In this document: positions 44,907 to 52,934 of the stretch, in pieces | Position numbering within the stretch: position 1 is the first letter of the stretch | How the letters are laid out: every line of letters begins with the position of its first letter | From: Caballeronia calidae | Lineage (GTDB): Bacteria > Pseudomonadota > Gammaproteobacteria > Burkholderiales > Burkholderiaceae | Length of the DNA stretch: 64,000 nucleotides | Direction: 5' to 3' | Assembly: GCF_900044055.2 (NCBI RefSeq) | Contig: NZ_FCOX02000015.1 | Coordinates: 1 to 64,000 of the forward strand | The notes under the pieces: model-generated | What the model was told of the DNA's origin: nothing | The model's database searches: none | What the model saw: the letters and a program-made list of their open reading frames with translations, nothing else | Translations under genes and position numbers: made by a program

Positions 44907-46574
44907 TCAATTCTTGACGACCGCGACCGCGGACACCCAGATCGGCAAGCCGCGGTTCGACAGCCCGACCTGGCGGCACGCGCCGCAATAGGCTTCGGCG
45001 ATCGACTTGCGGTCCTTCAGATACAGCCGGTAGAAGTTGTCGAAATAATCGACGCACGCGTGATCGTTCACATCCCAGCGAAAGCCGATCACGGACTCGG
45101 CGCGCGTCTTCATCACCTCGATGGCGCTGCGCAGCGATGAGCCGCTGCACGACGACAGCACCACCATGCGGATATCCGCGGACGCCACCCACTGGCCGAT
45201 CACACGCATCGACACGCCCATGCCGACGCCGCCGCGCGACCGGTCCGGAAAGATGAGAAACGTGCCGCCGTTATCCGGCAAGCTGCACGAGTGTCCGGAG
45301 AAGTGAAGGATGTCGAACTTCTGCACTTCGAGAAGGCGCTCGATTCGCTTGACGAACCGCCTCGCGGTCTCGAGTGGCAGCGGTGCCATCACCTTCACCT
45401 CCTGGAGGGCATAGTCCTCGTCGTTCGAGGCGAACGATTCCACCACGTCGAGTTCGTCCGGTGTGTTGAGCAGCTCGGTCAGTTGTTTGAGCGGCGTGGG
45501 CGCGCCGGTGACTTCGTGCAGCACGACCGCGTCGCCCTTGAAGCTCGCGTTGATGAACAACATGCGCAACGCCTGCTTCTCCGGCACCGCCGTTCGATTC
45601 GCGTTCGCCGGCGTGCGCAGGCTCAACGGCGCACGTCGCGGGAAGCGGATACGGCGCGCCATCGGCACGCGCGTGCAGAGAAATCTGTCGAGATATTCGG
45701 GCGGTTTGGCGAGTTCGAAGGGCAGGCCGAACAGACGCGCTGTCTCGTCGTTGCCCACTTCGATATCGATGCGCAGCTCGACCGGTTCAGGCGGCGTGTT
45801 GTCATCGTCGTTGTCCTGGAAGTGCCTGACGATGTATGGACCGATCGTCCCCTGGATGAACGAATCGAAGATCTCCTCGCCGAGCTGCCCGAAGTATTCC
45901 TGCCAGTCCGGCAACGGCAGGCCGCCGGACATCGGCGAATAGCTGTTGGTCCGGTCCAGCAGAAACTGCAGCTCCGACCTGTTGCGGTAAGGGTAGGAGC
46001 GTTTGGCGCTCACGTCGGTGTCGTCGTCGAGGTAGTAGTGCGCCTCGTACTCGCCGACCTCGACCGTCACGCGTCGTTTGGAAGGCTTCGTGTCGTTCAT
46101 CAGCCGGTCGAGCGTCCTCGCGAATGCCGCGTTGAGATCGTCTTCGCGGATGTTCAGCGACGCGATATTGCGGCGCTTGAGCAGGCGCGTATCGAGCCCT
46201 TCCACGGCCGACGACATCAGCACGACGACGGGCACGGCCGGCAAGCGGTCCGTCAGCCAGTCGAGCAGGCTCACGGCGGCGGAGCCGTCGCCGGGCGCGC
46301 CGCCGCTGCTCTCCTTGCGCACCATGCCGTCGAGCACCACGAGGCCGAGCGAGGCGCACGCCTCTTCGTCGCCGAAGAGCTTCTTGCCGGCGCGGTCGGT
46401 CGACGCGTACTTCAGCACCTCCATGCCGGCGAAGGCGCCGGCGGCGGGAAAGCGCGCTGCGGTGTCGTCGATGGCGGAGAGCGCGTCCTCGATCAGCTCG
46501 GTCGTCGCGTCGTCGGCGATGAGCGCGATGCGCTTCGTCGCGACCATCGGTTTGCCACTGGCGATATCGCTCAT
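44907..46574 (-). CDS. Receiver-like domain fused to a CHAT protease domain
   Basis: The 555-residue protein has an N-terminal region (about 14-160) with response-regulator-like pattern: IALIADD at strand 1 (D21, D22), LGLVVLDGM at strand 3 (candidate phospho-Asp D82), and VVVLMSS at strand 4 (S121/S122). The strand-5 lysine of true receivers is not apparent. A middle region (165-330) is not recognised. The CHAT domain (335-550) has His428 in HFSGHSC and Cys476 in VVLSSCSG, a complete dyad, followed by AESVIGFRWDV. The ATG overlaps the sensor stop by 4 bases (ATGA), with GGAGAG upstream, so translation is coupled. The arrangement suggests that the sensor controls this CHAT protease through the receiver-like domain. 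Confidence 0.82.
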   Translation of the reverse strand: MSDIASGKPMVATKRIALIADDATTELIEDALSAIDDTAARFPAAGAFAGMEVLKYASTDRAGKKLFGDEEACASLGLVVLDGMVRKESSGGAPGDGSAAVSLLDWLTDRLPAVPVVVLMSSAVEGLDTRLLKRRNIASLNIREDDLNAAFARTLDRLMNDTKPSKRRVTVEVGEYEAHYYLDDDTDVSAKRSYPYRNRSELQFLLDRTNSYSPMSGGLPLPDWQEYFGQLGEEIFDSFIQGTIGPYIVRHFQDNDDDNTPPEPVELRIDIEVGNDETARLFGLPFELAKPPEYLDRFLCTRVPMARRIRFPRRAPLSLRTPANANRTAVPEKQALRMLFINASFKGDAVVLHEVTGAPTPLKQLTELLNTPDELDVVESFASNDEDYALQEVKVMAPLPLETARRFVKRIERLLEVQKFDILHFSGHSCSLPDNGGTFLIFPDRSRGGVGMGVSMRVIGQWVASADIRMVVLSSCSGSSLRSAIEVMKTRAESVIGFRWDVNDHACVDYFDNFYRLYLKDRKSIAEAYCGACRQVGLSNRGLPIWVSAVAVVKN

Positions 46575-49366
46575 GACCGCTCTCCGCTCAGTTCGGGCAG
46601 GCGGATGTGAAATCCGAGCCACGGCGGCGCGACGGCCTCGTCCGCGTCGGGCGTCTCTTCGATGACGAGGCTGCCGCCGTGCTCCTCGATCACGCGCTGG
46701 ATCGCTTCTAGCGCGAGGCTGGAATCCTCGCGCGCCTGGCGGAACGCGCGCCACATCATGTCGCGCCTCGGCTTTACCCTGCCGTCGGCTTTGGGAGTGT
46801 CGCCCGTGTCCGCGACGCCGGTCAGCGCGAAGTCGAGGCACGCGGTGCCGTTTTCGTAGGCGAGGGCGATCGCGACCCGGCCGTCGTCCGAGCGCACCCG
46901 GACCAGATGCGCGAGCAGGGAGCGGAACACGAACTCGAGCCGCTCCGGATCTCCGCTCACCTGGCCGGCGGGCGAGCCGGTCTGCCAGGCGATGACCTTC
47001 TGTTCACGCTCGGGCAGCGCCTCGATGACCCGGGCGACGCAGCGGGCGAGTTCGACGGGCTTGTCCGTGCGCTTCGGATAGCGGCGGATATCGATGCCCT
47101 GCGCGAGCCGTTCGAACGTGATGTCGGCCTTGCCGATTTCAGCGAGCAGCCGTTCGGACAGTTTTTGCGGCGAATGTCTGCCCGAGGGTTTCACATCGGC
47201 GCACAGCTTCGGCAACTGCCGCACGAGATTGCTCGCCAGCGCGAGCGGCGCGCGCGTCTGCTGGGCCACATCGGCGACGGTCTCGCGCAGGAAGCGCATG
47301 TCCACTTCCCAGGTCCGCCCCTGGACGTTGATGAGAAACCAGATCGCGGTGTCGAAGCTGCCTTCCAGAACGCGCCGCGTCGCGAGCACGGTGCGGGTGC
47401 GGTCGTTCTCGCTCAGCAGCACGACGCGGCGAAGGACGGTCGATCCCTGTCCGTCGAATACTTCCGCACCGAGCGGATCGCCCTTCCAGGCGTAGTCTTT
47501 CAGGAAACTGTGGCTCCACTTCCCGTTCTTCACGGCGAGCAGGCGCTGCGCCGCTTCGTTCATCGAGAGGATCGCGCCGTCCATGCCGACCACCACCATG
47601 CCTTGCCTCGTTTCGCGGGACAGCTCACGACTGACTTCGGACGTCACGCGCGCTTTGAGCGCTTCCTGCAGGGTGCCGACGATCTGCTCGATCGCTCTCT
47701 TGTCAGGACCGTGGAATACATGCGCCTGCTCGCTTTCGATATGCAGCATCCAGCGAATGCGGTCATGGAGCCTGAGCGGGATCGTCATCGCCGAACCGAC
47801 GACATCACGGCCGACCGCGCGGTAGTCGTATTGCTCGACGCCGGGCTTGCCGACCTCGTTGATGATCAGCGTCTTTTCCTGCGCGAGGCTCGCGCCGAGC
47901 ATGCCGATATCGAAACTCTGCGTGTAGTCGGGGCGGATGCAGAACGCCTCCGGGCACGCGTTCTGATGAAAGAGCCGGAACAGCCTGGCCTGCCAGTCCA
48001 GCCGGTACAGCGACACATAGTCCCAGCGAAAGCTCGTCGCGAGCGCGTCGACGATCTCGCATGCCTCGGTCGCGAGCGATGGCGCATCGGCAAGCTGCTT
48101 TCTCAGTTCATCGCCGAGCGTGGTGCGCTGGCACCTGATCTGGTCCTCGATGCGGATCAGAAGCGGCTCCAGATCGAGATTGCGCATCAGTTCGACGTGC
48201 TGTTCGCTGAACGCGCCGACCTGCTTCGAGCAAAGCGAGAGTGCGGACGTCGGGCCTCTCTGATTCTTCGCGACGAGCGTGGCGGACGAGCGCATGCCGC
48301 GGTCCTCGTACATTCTCACGACCTGACTCTCGCGCAGCTCGGGAAAGGCATCGATGAACTGCCGGACATCCGGAACCGATCCGAGCCCGCGCTCGAGCCA
48401 CCCCTTGATCCCTTCGGGCAGCGGCAGCCATCGCTCGGTCCATCGCAGATGGTCGCGGGGATACAGCAGGAACGCACGGAAGAAGCTCACGTCGCCGGCG
48501 TACATGCCGAAGTTCGCGTGATCGAAGGGAATCAGCCGCTTGATCTCTTCGAGCACGCGCTCGAGTCGCGACTGCCACGTCGTGTAGGACGGATCGCGTG
48601 CGATGCGCGCGATCTGTTCGCGCACCCGGTCGACCAGCGTCATCTCGATGACCGCGATCACGCCGAGCACGCCGCCGCCGGGCGCGAGATCGGGCGAGAG
48701 CTGCATCGGCGCGGACTCGCGTTCGCCTTGCGTGTATTCGGCTACCGAAATATCGAGCTTGACTGTCTTGCGCGTGTGCAGGCATTCGTCGAAGACCGAC
48801 TTCAGGCAGCGCTCGCCCGGTTCGGGCTCGGCCGTGCGCGGGTCGTCCTCGCGCGAGCGGTCGAACAGCGAAAAGAGCGTGCGGCCGATGACCCGCTCCG
48901 GCACGAGCGACAACGCCTGATACGTCGCCTGATTGGCGTAGCGCACGACGCCGTCGGCGCACACGCGCATGACGGCGAGCGGCGCGTCGTTCATCCGCTG
49001 CATTTCCGCGCGACGCAGCGGCGCGCCGTCCGCGACGAGCAGGAGCCGCTCGCCGGTGTCCGGCGACGCGTGGATCGTGTGCAGCCAGGCGGGGACCAGC
49101 GCACCGTCGCGTCCGTAGTACAGGCCTTCGGCCGGACCGAAGGAATCGGCGTCCGGCGGCGTGTCGAAACGGAACAACTCGAGGAGCGACTTGCCCGCCG
49201 ATGCAGGCAGCAGTTGCTCGAACGCCGCGTTCGCCTGACAGATCGTGTCCGCATGATCGACGATCACGCACGGGCTCTCCGACGCCATGAGCGATCGGAG
49301 CATGGGCCCGGCGGGCGGATCGTCGTTGGCGACGGCGACGGCGATGGTGCTGGGTTGGCTGCTCAT
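46571..49366 (-). CDS. Soluble PAS/GAF sensor with degenerate histidine-kinase core
   Basis: The 931-residue protein has no membrane segments. Domains in order are PAS (about 20-115), PAS (125-235), GAF (255-410), GAF (425-575), PAS (585-690), a kinase-like dimerisation helix (700-770) and an ATPase-like domain (775-925). The H-box, normally S-H-E-L-R-T-P-L, reads AQQTRAPL, so Gln replaces the phospho-His. The N-box reads RSLLAHLVR without the Mg-binding Asn, and the G2 region reads SSLALEAIQ in place of GLGL, although the C-terminal EEHGGSL is kept. Autophosphorylation is therefore unlikely; a ligand-sensing pseudokinase scaffold is more likely. I chose the ATG at 49366 (GGAGG 4 bases upstream) over a TTG at 49402. 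It is the first gene of the CHAT operon. Confidence 0.82.
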   Translation of the reverse strand: MSSQPSTIAVAVANDDPPAGPMLRSLMASESPCVIVDHADTICQANAAFEQLLPASAGKSLLELFRFDTPPDADSFGPAEGLYYGRDGALVPAWLHTIHASPDTGERLLLVADGAPLRRAEMQRMNDAPLAVMRVCADGVVRYANQATYQALSLVPERVIGRTLFSLFDRSREDDPRTAEPEPGERCLKSVFDECLHTRKTVKLDISVAEYTQGERESAPMQLSPDLAPGGGVLGVIAVIEMTLVDRVREQIARIARDPSYTTWQSRLERVLEEIKRLIPFDHANFGMYAGDVSFFRAFLLYPRDHLRWTERWLPLPEGIKGWLERGLGSVPDVRQFIDAFPELRESQVVRMYEDRGMRSSATLVAKNQRGPTSALSLCSKQVGAFSEQHVELMRNLDLEPLLIRIEDQIRCQRTTLGDELRKQLADAPSLATEACEIVDALATSFRWDYVSLYRLDWQARLFRLFHQNACPEAFCIRPDYTQSFDIGMLGASLAQEKTLIINEVGKPGVEQYDYRAVGRDVVGSAMTIPLRLHDRIRWMLHIESEQAHVFHGPDKRAIEQIVGTLQEALKARVTSEVSRELSRETRQGMVVVGMDGAILSMNEAAQRLLAVKNGKWSHSFLKDYAWKGDPLGAEVFDGQGSTVLRRVVLLSENDRTRTVLATRRVLEGSFDTAIWFLINVQGRTWEVDMRFLRETVADVAQQTRAPLALASNLVRQLPKLCADVKPSGRHSPQKLSERLLAEIGKADITFERLAQGIDIRRYPKRTDKPVELARCVARVIEALPEREQKVIAWQTGSPAGQVSGDPERLEFVFRSLLAHLVRVRSDDGRVAIALAYENGTACLDFALTGVADTGDTPKADGRVKPRRDMMWRAFRQAREDSSLALEAIQRVIEEHGGSLVIEETPDADEAVAPPWLGFHIRLPELSGERS

Positions 49367-49846
49367 AGGCCCTCCAAGGGGGTGCGAAAGCCTGGCCGGC
49401 AAGAAAACGAGCGGGAGGGCGCGCAGACGTTTCCGCTTGAGCGCGTCTTTCGGCCGGATCGATCAACGGCGCAGGTCGGGTCGTCGGTTTTCTATTTATT
49501 GGTGATCCCGACTTTCGTGCGAGTCCCGGTGCCTTCGCTCTCCGGGAACGCTGCCTGCTAAATGAATTTAGTGCCAAGCAGCGGCAGGTGACAGGGACAA
49601 ACTCCTGTACTAATCGGACAAACCGCGCCGAGAGGAAGAGCTTGCGCTGCCGGGAAACCGAAATGTCGGATGGAGACAGTGCTTTGACGATCGGACCATG
49701 CCGCTTCGGGTAGGGATGTCGAGCGATTCGGTGTGCCCAGCTAATTAATCGAACCCTGCAATAAAAGCGTTTCGAATCGGAATTCGAGTTCGCTGACCGA
49801 CTCGCCTTGCGAGCGTATCTTTGGAAGGCGATATGGGATAGGAACG
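49367..49846. other. Divergent intergenic region between the CHAT operon and the Fic gene
   Basis: About 480 bases with no convincing gene. It should hold the promoters of the minus-strand sensor-CHAT operon and the plus-strand Fic gene. A short perfect palindrome is at 49558-49571. I could not identify clear -35/-10 pairs. Confidence 0.55.
49558..49571. promoter_or_regulatory. 14-base palindrome in the CHAT/Fic divergent region
   Basis: CTAAAT and ATTTAG flank a GA spacer. It is AT-rich in GC-rich surroundings and is placed about 190 bases upstream of the sensor start, so it could be an operator. Chance occurrence of such a short palindrome is also possible. Confidence 0.3.
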
Positions 49847-50602
49847 ATGGACTCGTCTTTGCAACGGATGCTCGAAGCGATCGATGCCGACAAGGCGAAA
49901 CTGGACGCGGTGCGGCCGCTTTCGCCTCCGGCCCTGGCCTTGCTGCACGAAAAGCTGAGGCTTGAATGGACGCGCGATGCGAATGAAACCGGGCAACACA
50001 CGCTATCGCAGAGCGAGACCGGCGTCGTGCTCGACAACATGACGATGGACGGCAAGCCGCTGCCGCGGCACTGCGAGATCATGGGCCATCGAGACGCGAT
50101 GCGTTATCTCGAAGAGATCGTCGCGAAGAACGAACCCGTGTCGGGATGGCTGATCCGCAACATCCACAACGTCGTGCTGAAGGGCGGCGTCGGCGAGGAA
50201 GCCTGCCGCTATCGGCATGTGAATGTGGCGATCGTCGGCGCGCGCACGACGCCGCCGGACTTCCTGAATCTGCCGGCCGAACTGGCGGTGCTCGCCGAAT
50301 GGCATGCGAGGGCAGGAAACATGCATCCCGTCGCGCGCGCAGCGGAACTTCATACGCGCTTCGTCAGGATCCATCCTTTCGTGGATGGCAACGGCAGGAC
50401 AGCGCGGCTGCTCCTGAATGTCGAGCTGATGAAGTCGGGTTATCCGCCGGCCGTTATCCGCAACGAGGATCGCGCAGCGTATTGCGATTCGCTGGACGAC
50501 GCCTGTGTGAGCAACGACTACACGGGCATCGCGCGGCTGATCGCCGAATCGGTCCGGCGGTCGTTCGGCATCTACTTCGATGCGCTCGACATCCGTAAAT
50601 AG
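49847..50602 (+). CDS. Fic-domain protein (probable AMP transferase)
   Basis: The 251-residue protein has the catalytic Fic motif HPFVDGNGR (residues 176-184), including the catalytic His176, the acidic residue and both glycines. Such enzymes transfer AMP, or other NMPs, to hydroxyl groups of target proteins. The N-terminal helix around WTRDANETGQHTLSQSETG (41-59) aligns with the auto-inhibitory region of class II Fic proteins, usually SNAIEGN, but the inhibitory Glu-Gly/Asn pair is not in its place. No helix-turn-helix tail and no separate antitoxin gene are seen. It is divergent from the sensor-CHAT operon, 480 bases away. A link to that system is possible but unproven. Confidence 0.85.
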   Translation: MDSSLQRMLEAIDADKAKLDAVRPLSPPALALLHEKLRLEWTRDANETGQHTLSQSETGVVLDNMTMDGKPLPRHCEIMGHRDAMRYLEEIVAKNEPVSGWLIRNIHNVVLKGGVGEEACRYRHVNVAIVGARTTPPDFLNLPAELAVLAEWHARAGNMHPVARAAELHTRFVRIHPFVDGNGRTARLLLNVELMKSGYPPAVIRNEDRAAYCDSLDDACVSNDYTGIARLIAESVRRSFGIYFDALDIRK

Positions 50603-50604
50603 CT

Positions 50605-50637
50605 GAAACGAGGGCGCAACGCAGCCGCCCCCGTTTC
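50605..50637. terminator. Hairpin between convergent Fic and MFS genes
   Basis: GAAACGAGGGCG (50605-50616) pairs with CGCCCCCGTTTC (50626-50637) with a single mismatch and a 9-base loop. It lies between the convergent stops at 50602 and 50665. Confidence 0.65.
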
Positions 50638-50664
50638 CTCATTGCGCCGCGCGCCAGCAACGCA

Positions 50665-51972
50665 TTACGCGGCGAGGCGGCGTTCCGCGCTTTGCTGCGG
50701 GTTGCGCTTTTCCAGCACGGCCGGCGCGGTTTCCTTCATCGCGAGCGCACAGCATGCCGAAACCACGCCGAGTGCGGAGAACATCAGCGCCGGTCCGATC
50801 CAGCCGAACGCGCCGTACATGCCGGTGGCGATGATCGGCAGAAGGCCCGCGATCACCGACGCCCCGTTATAGCCGAGCGAAATGCCCGACGAGCGCACGT
50901 TGGCCGGGAACTGCTCCGAGAACCAGCTCGCCTCGACCGCGAAAATCGGATCGTGACTGAAGAGCAGGGACAGCGCGACCGCGACGATCACCATGATGAG
51001 CGCGCCGGTGTTGATGAGCATGAACATCGGCACGCCGAAGGCGATGGTGAACAACGCGCCCATCATGAACACCGGACGGCGGCCGATCCTGTCGCTCAAC
51101 GCGCCGTAGATCAGATGGCTGACGAGGCCGAGCGCGGAGCCGATCAGCGTGCCCCACAGGATATGGCGCGTCGTTGACACATGCGCGAGCGCCACATACG
51201 ACAGCATGAAACTCGTCGTGATGTAATAGCCGCCCGTTTCCGCCATGCGCAGGCCGACGATCTTCAGAATGCTGCGCCAGTCGCTCTTGATGACTTCGAG
51301 CGCGGGTTGCTTCATCACCTTGTTCTCGGCCTTGACGGCTTCGAATTCCGGCGATTCCGACACGCTCATCCGGATGAAGATGCCGATCGCGACCATCACG
51401 AAGGACATGAGGAACGGCATGCGCCAGATCCAGTCGCCTTCGAAGAGCGCGCCCGACAGCAGGAACGCGCCGTTCGCGAGCAACAGGCCGAGCGGAATGC
51501 CGAGTTGCGGCACCGCGCCGAAGAAGCCGCGCCGCTTTTCCGGCGCGTGCTCGCACGCCATGAGCACCGCGCCGCCCCATTCCGCGCCGAAGCCGATGCC
51601 CTGCACCATGCGCAAGAGGATCAGCAGGATCGGGGCGAGCACGCCGGCCTGCGCGTAAGTCGGCAGGAAGCCGATCAGCACGGTCGCACCGCCCATCGCG
51701 ACGAGCGACCAGAACAGCACGGCCTTGCGGCCGAGGCGATCGCCGTAATGTCCGGCGAGATAGCCGCCGAACGGACGCATCAGAAAGCCGATGGCGAGCG
51801 TCGCGAACGACGCCAGAATGCCGACGATCGGCTCGCTCGTATGAAAGAAGATCTTGCCGAACCATGCGGCGGCGGCCGTGCCGTAGATGAAGAAGTCGTA
51901 GCTCTCGACCGCCGAGCCGATCATCGACGCGACGGCGACCTTGACCGCGCGGTCTTCGTTCTTGCTGCTCAT
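50665..51972 (-). CDS. MFS metabolite:H+ symporter (MHS family)
   Basis: The 435-residue 12-helix carrier has the MHS features: the N-terminal AVASMIGSAVESYDFFIYG (helix 1), HYGDRLGRKAVL in loop 2-3, the LRMVQGIGFGAEWGGA motif in helix 4, and SDRIGRRP in loop 8-9. MHS members import organic acids, betaines and sugar acids with protons. The ATG at 51972 is preferred, with GGAG upstream; the longer frame adds only 8 residues. It is the last gene of a minus-strand set: split transketolase, dehydrogenase, MFS. It probably brings in the substrate of that pathway, perhaps a short sugar acid or ketose. Confidence 0.85.
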   Translation of the reverse strand: MSSKNEDRAVKVAVASMIGSAVESYDFFIYGTAAAAWFGKIFFHTSEPIVGILASFATLAIGFLMRPFGGYLAGHYGDRLGRKAVLFWSLVAMGGATVLIGFLPTYAQAGVLAPILLILLRMVQGIGFGAEWGGAVLMACEHAPEKRRGFFGAVPQLGIPLGLLLANGAFLLSGALFEGDWIWRMPFLMSFVMVAIGIFIRMSVSESPEFEAVKAENKVMKQPALEVIKSDWRSILKIVGLRMAETGGYYITTSFMLSYVALAHVSTTRHILWGTLIGSALGLVSHLIYGALSDRIGRRPVFMMGALFTIAFGVPMFMLINTGALIMVIVAVALSLLFSHDPIFAVEASWFSEQFPANVRSSGISLGYNGASVIAGLLPIIATGMYGAFGWIGPALMFSALGVVSACCALAMKETAPAVLEKRNPQQSAERRLAA

Positions 51973-52080
51973 GTTGTGGTGTCTCCGATACATCAACGGA
52001 CCGCTTTCCGAAGGAGAAGCGGCCAGACGTGCGTTGCGCTTTCGTCGAGCGCTTTCAACGCGACAAGTGGCGTCCTGATA

Positions 52081-52932
52081 TCAGGACTGCGCCCACGTTT
52101 CGATCACGCGGCTGTCGTCGCGCAATCCCAGACCCGCATCGGCGGCTTCGCGATAGCGCGCGTTGGCGATCGACAGCAGCGGCACATCGGCGCCGGCGGC
52201 TTTCGCGGCATCGGCGACGAGATCGCTGTCCTTCACGAAGATGTTGATCGAGCTCGTCACATTCACGTCCGTGCCTTGCAGCATGCGCGGGCCGCGGTCC
52301 GACAGCATCCACGAGCCCGCCGCGCCTTTCTCGACGAGTTCGAGCACGGCTGCCGGATCGAGGCCGAGCGAGCGCGCCAGATTCAGCGCTTCCGCCGCCG
52401 CCACGATATGCACCGAGCACAGATGCTGGTTCACGACCTTGATCGCCTGACCGTCGCCGAGCTTGGGGCCGGTGATGCGCACGCTGCCCATCGCGTCGAG
52501 CACGGGGCGCACGGCGCCGATGTCCTTCGCGTCGCCCGATGCGAAGATCACCAGTTGCCCCGTCTTCGCACGCGCGGTGCCGCCGGTCACGGGCGCATCG
52601 ACGACGCGCGCGCCGGCCGCCCTGAGGCGTTCGCCCTGCTCACGCACCGCATCCGGGCCGACCGTCGACATGACGACCCACGTCTGCCCGTCGAGCTTCG
52701 TGCCGACGCTGTCCACGAGCGACGCGAGCTGCTGCGGCGTCGCCACCATCGCGACGACGACTTGCGGCGCGGGCGCGGCCGCGAAGCTATCGACGGCGGC
52801 AAGACCGCTTTCCTGCGCCATCGCGAGCGCGCGGGGCGACAGGTCGACGCCGGTCACGTCATGGCCTGCGCCCTTGATTTGCAGCGCCATCGGCAGACCG
52901 ATCGCGCCGATGCCAATGAAAGTCACGTTCAT
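52081..52932 (-). CDS. Beta-hydroxyacid dehydrogenase (threonate/tartronate-semialdehyde reductase type)
   Basis: The 283-residue NAD(P)-dependent enzyme has the N-terminal Rossmann motif FIGIGAIGLPMALQI, the substrate motif DAPVTGGTARAKTG and the catalytic lysine segment AIKVVNQHLCSVHIVAAAEAL. The C-terminal NIFVKDSDLV recalls L-threonate dehydrogenase (LtnD) and 2-hydroxy-3-oxopropionate reductase more than hydroxyisobutyrate dehydrogenase. It is 2 bases from the split-transketolase small gene, so it is co-translated with it and handles a related C3-C4 hydroxy acid or aldehyde. The exact substrate cannot be fixed from sequence. Confidence 0.82.
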   Translation of the reverse strand: MNVTFIGIGAIGLPMALQIKGAGHDVTGVDLSPRALAMAQESGLAAVDSFAAAPAPQVVVAMVATPQQLASLVDSVGTKLDGQTWVVMSTVGPDAVREQGERLRAAGARVVDAPVTGGTARAKTGQLVIFASGDAKDIGAVRPVLDAMGSVRITGPKLGDGQAIKVVNQHLCSVHIVAAAEALNLARSLGLDPAAVLELVEKGAAGSWMLSDRGPRMLQGTDVNVTSSINIFVKDSDLVADAAKAAGADVPLLSIANARYREAADAGLGLRDDSRVIETWAQS

Positions 52933-52934
52933 GA

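Noticed and set aside
46571..49366. Functional sensor histidine kinase of a normal two-component system
   Set aside because: H-, N- and G2-box residues needed for ATP binding and autophosphorylation are replaced, so it was called a degenerate kinase.
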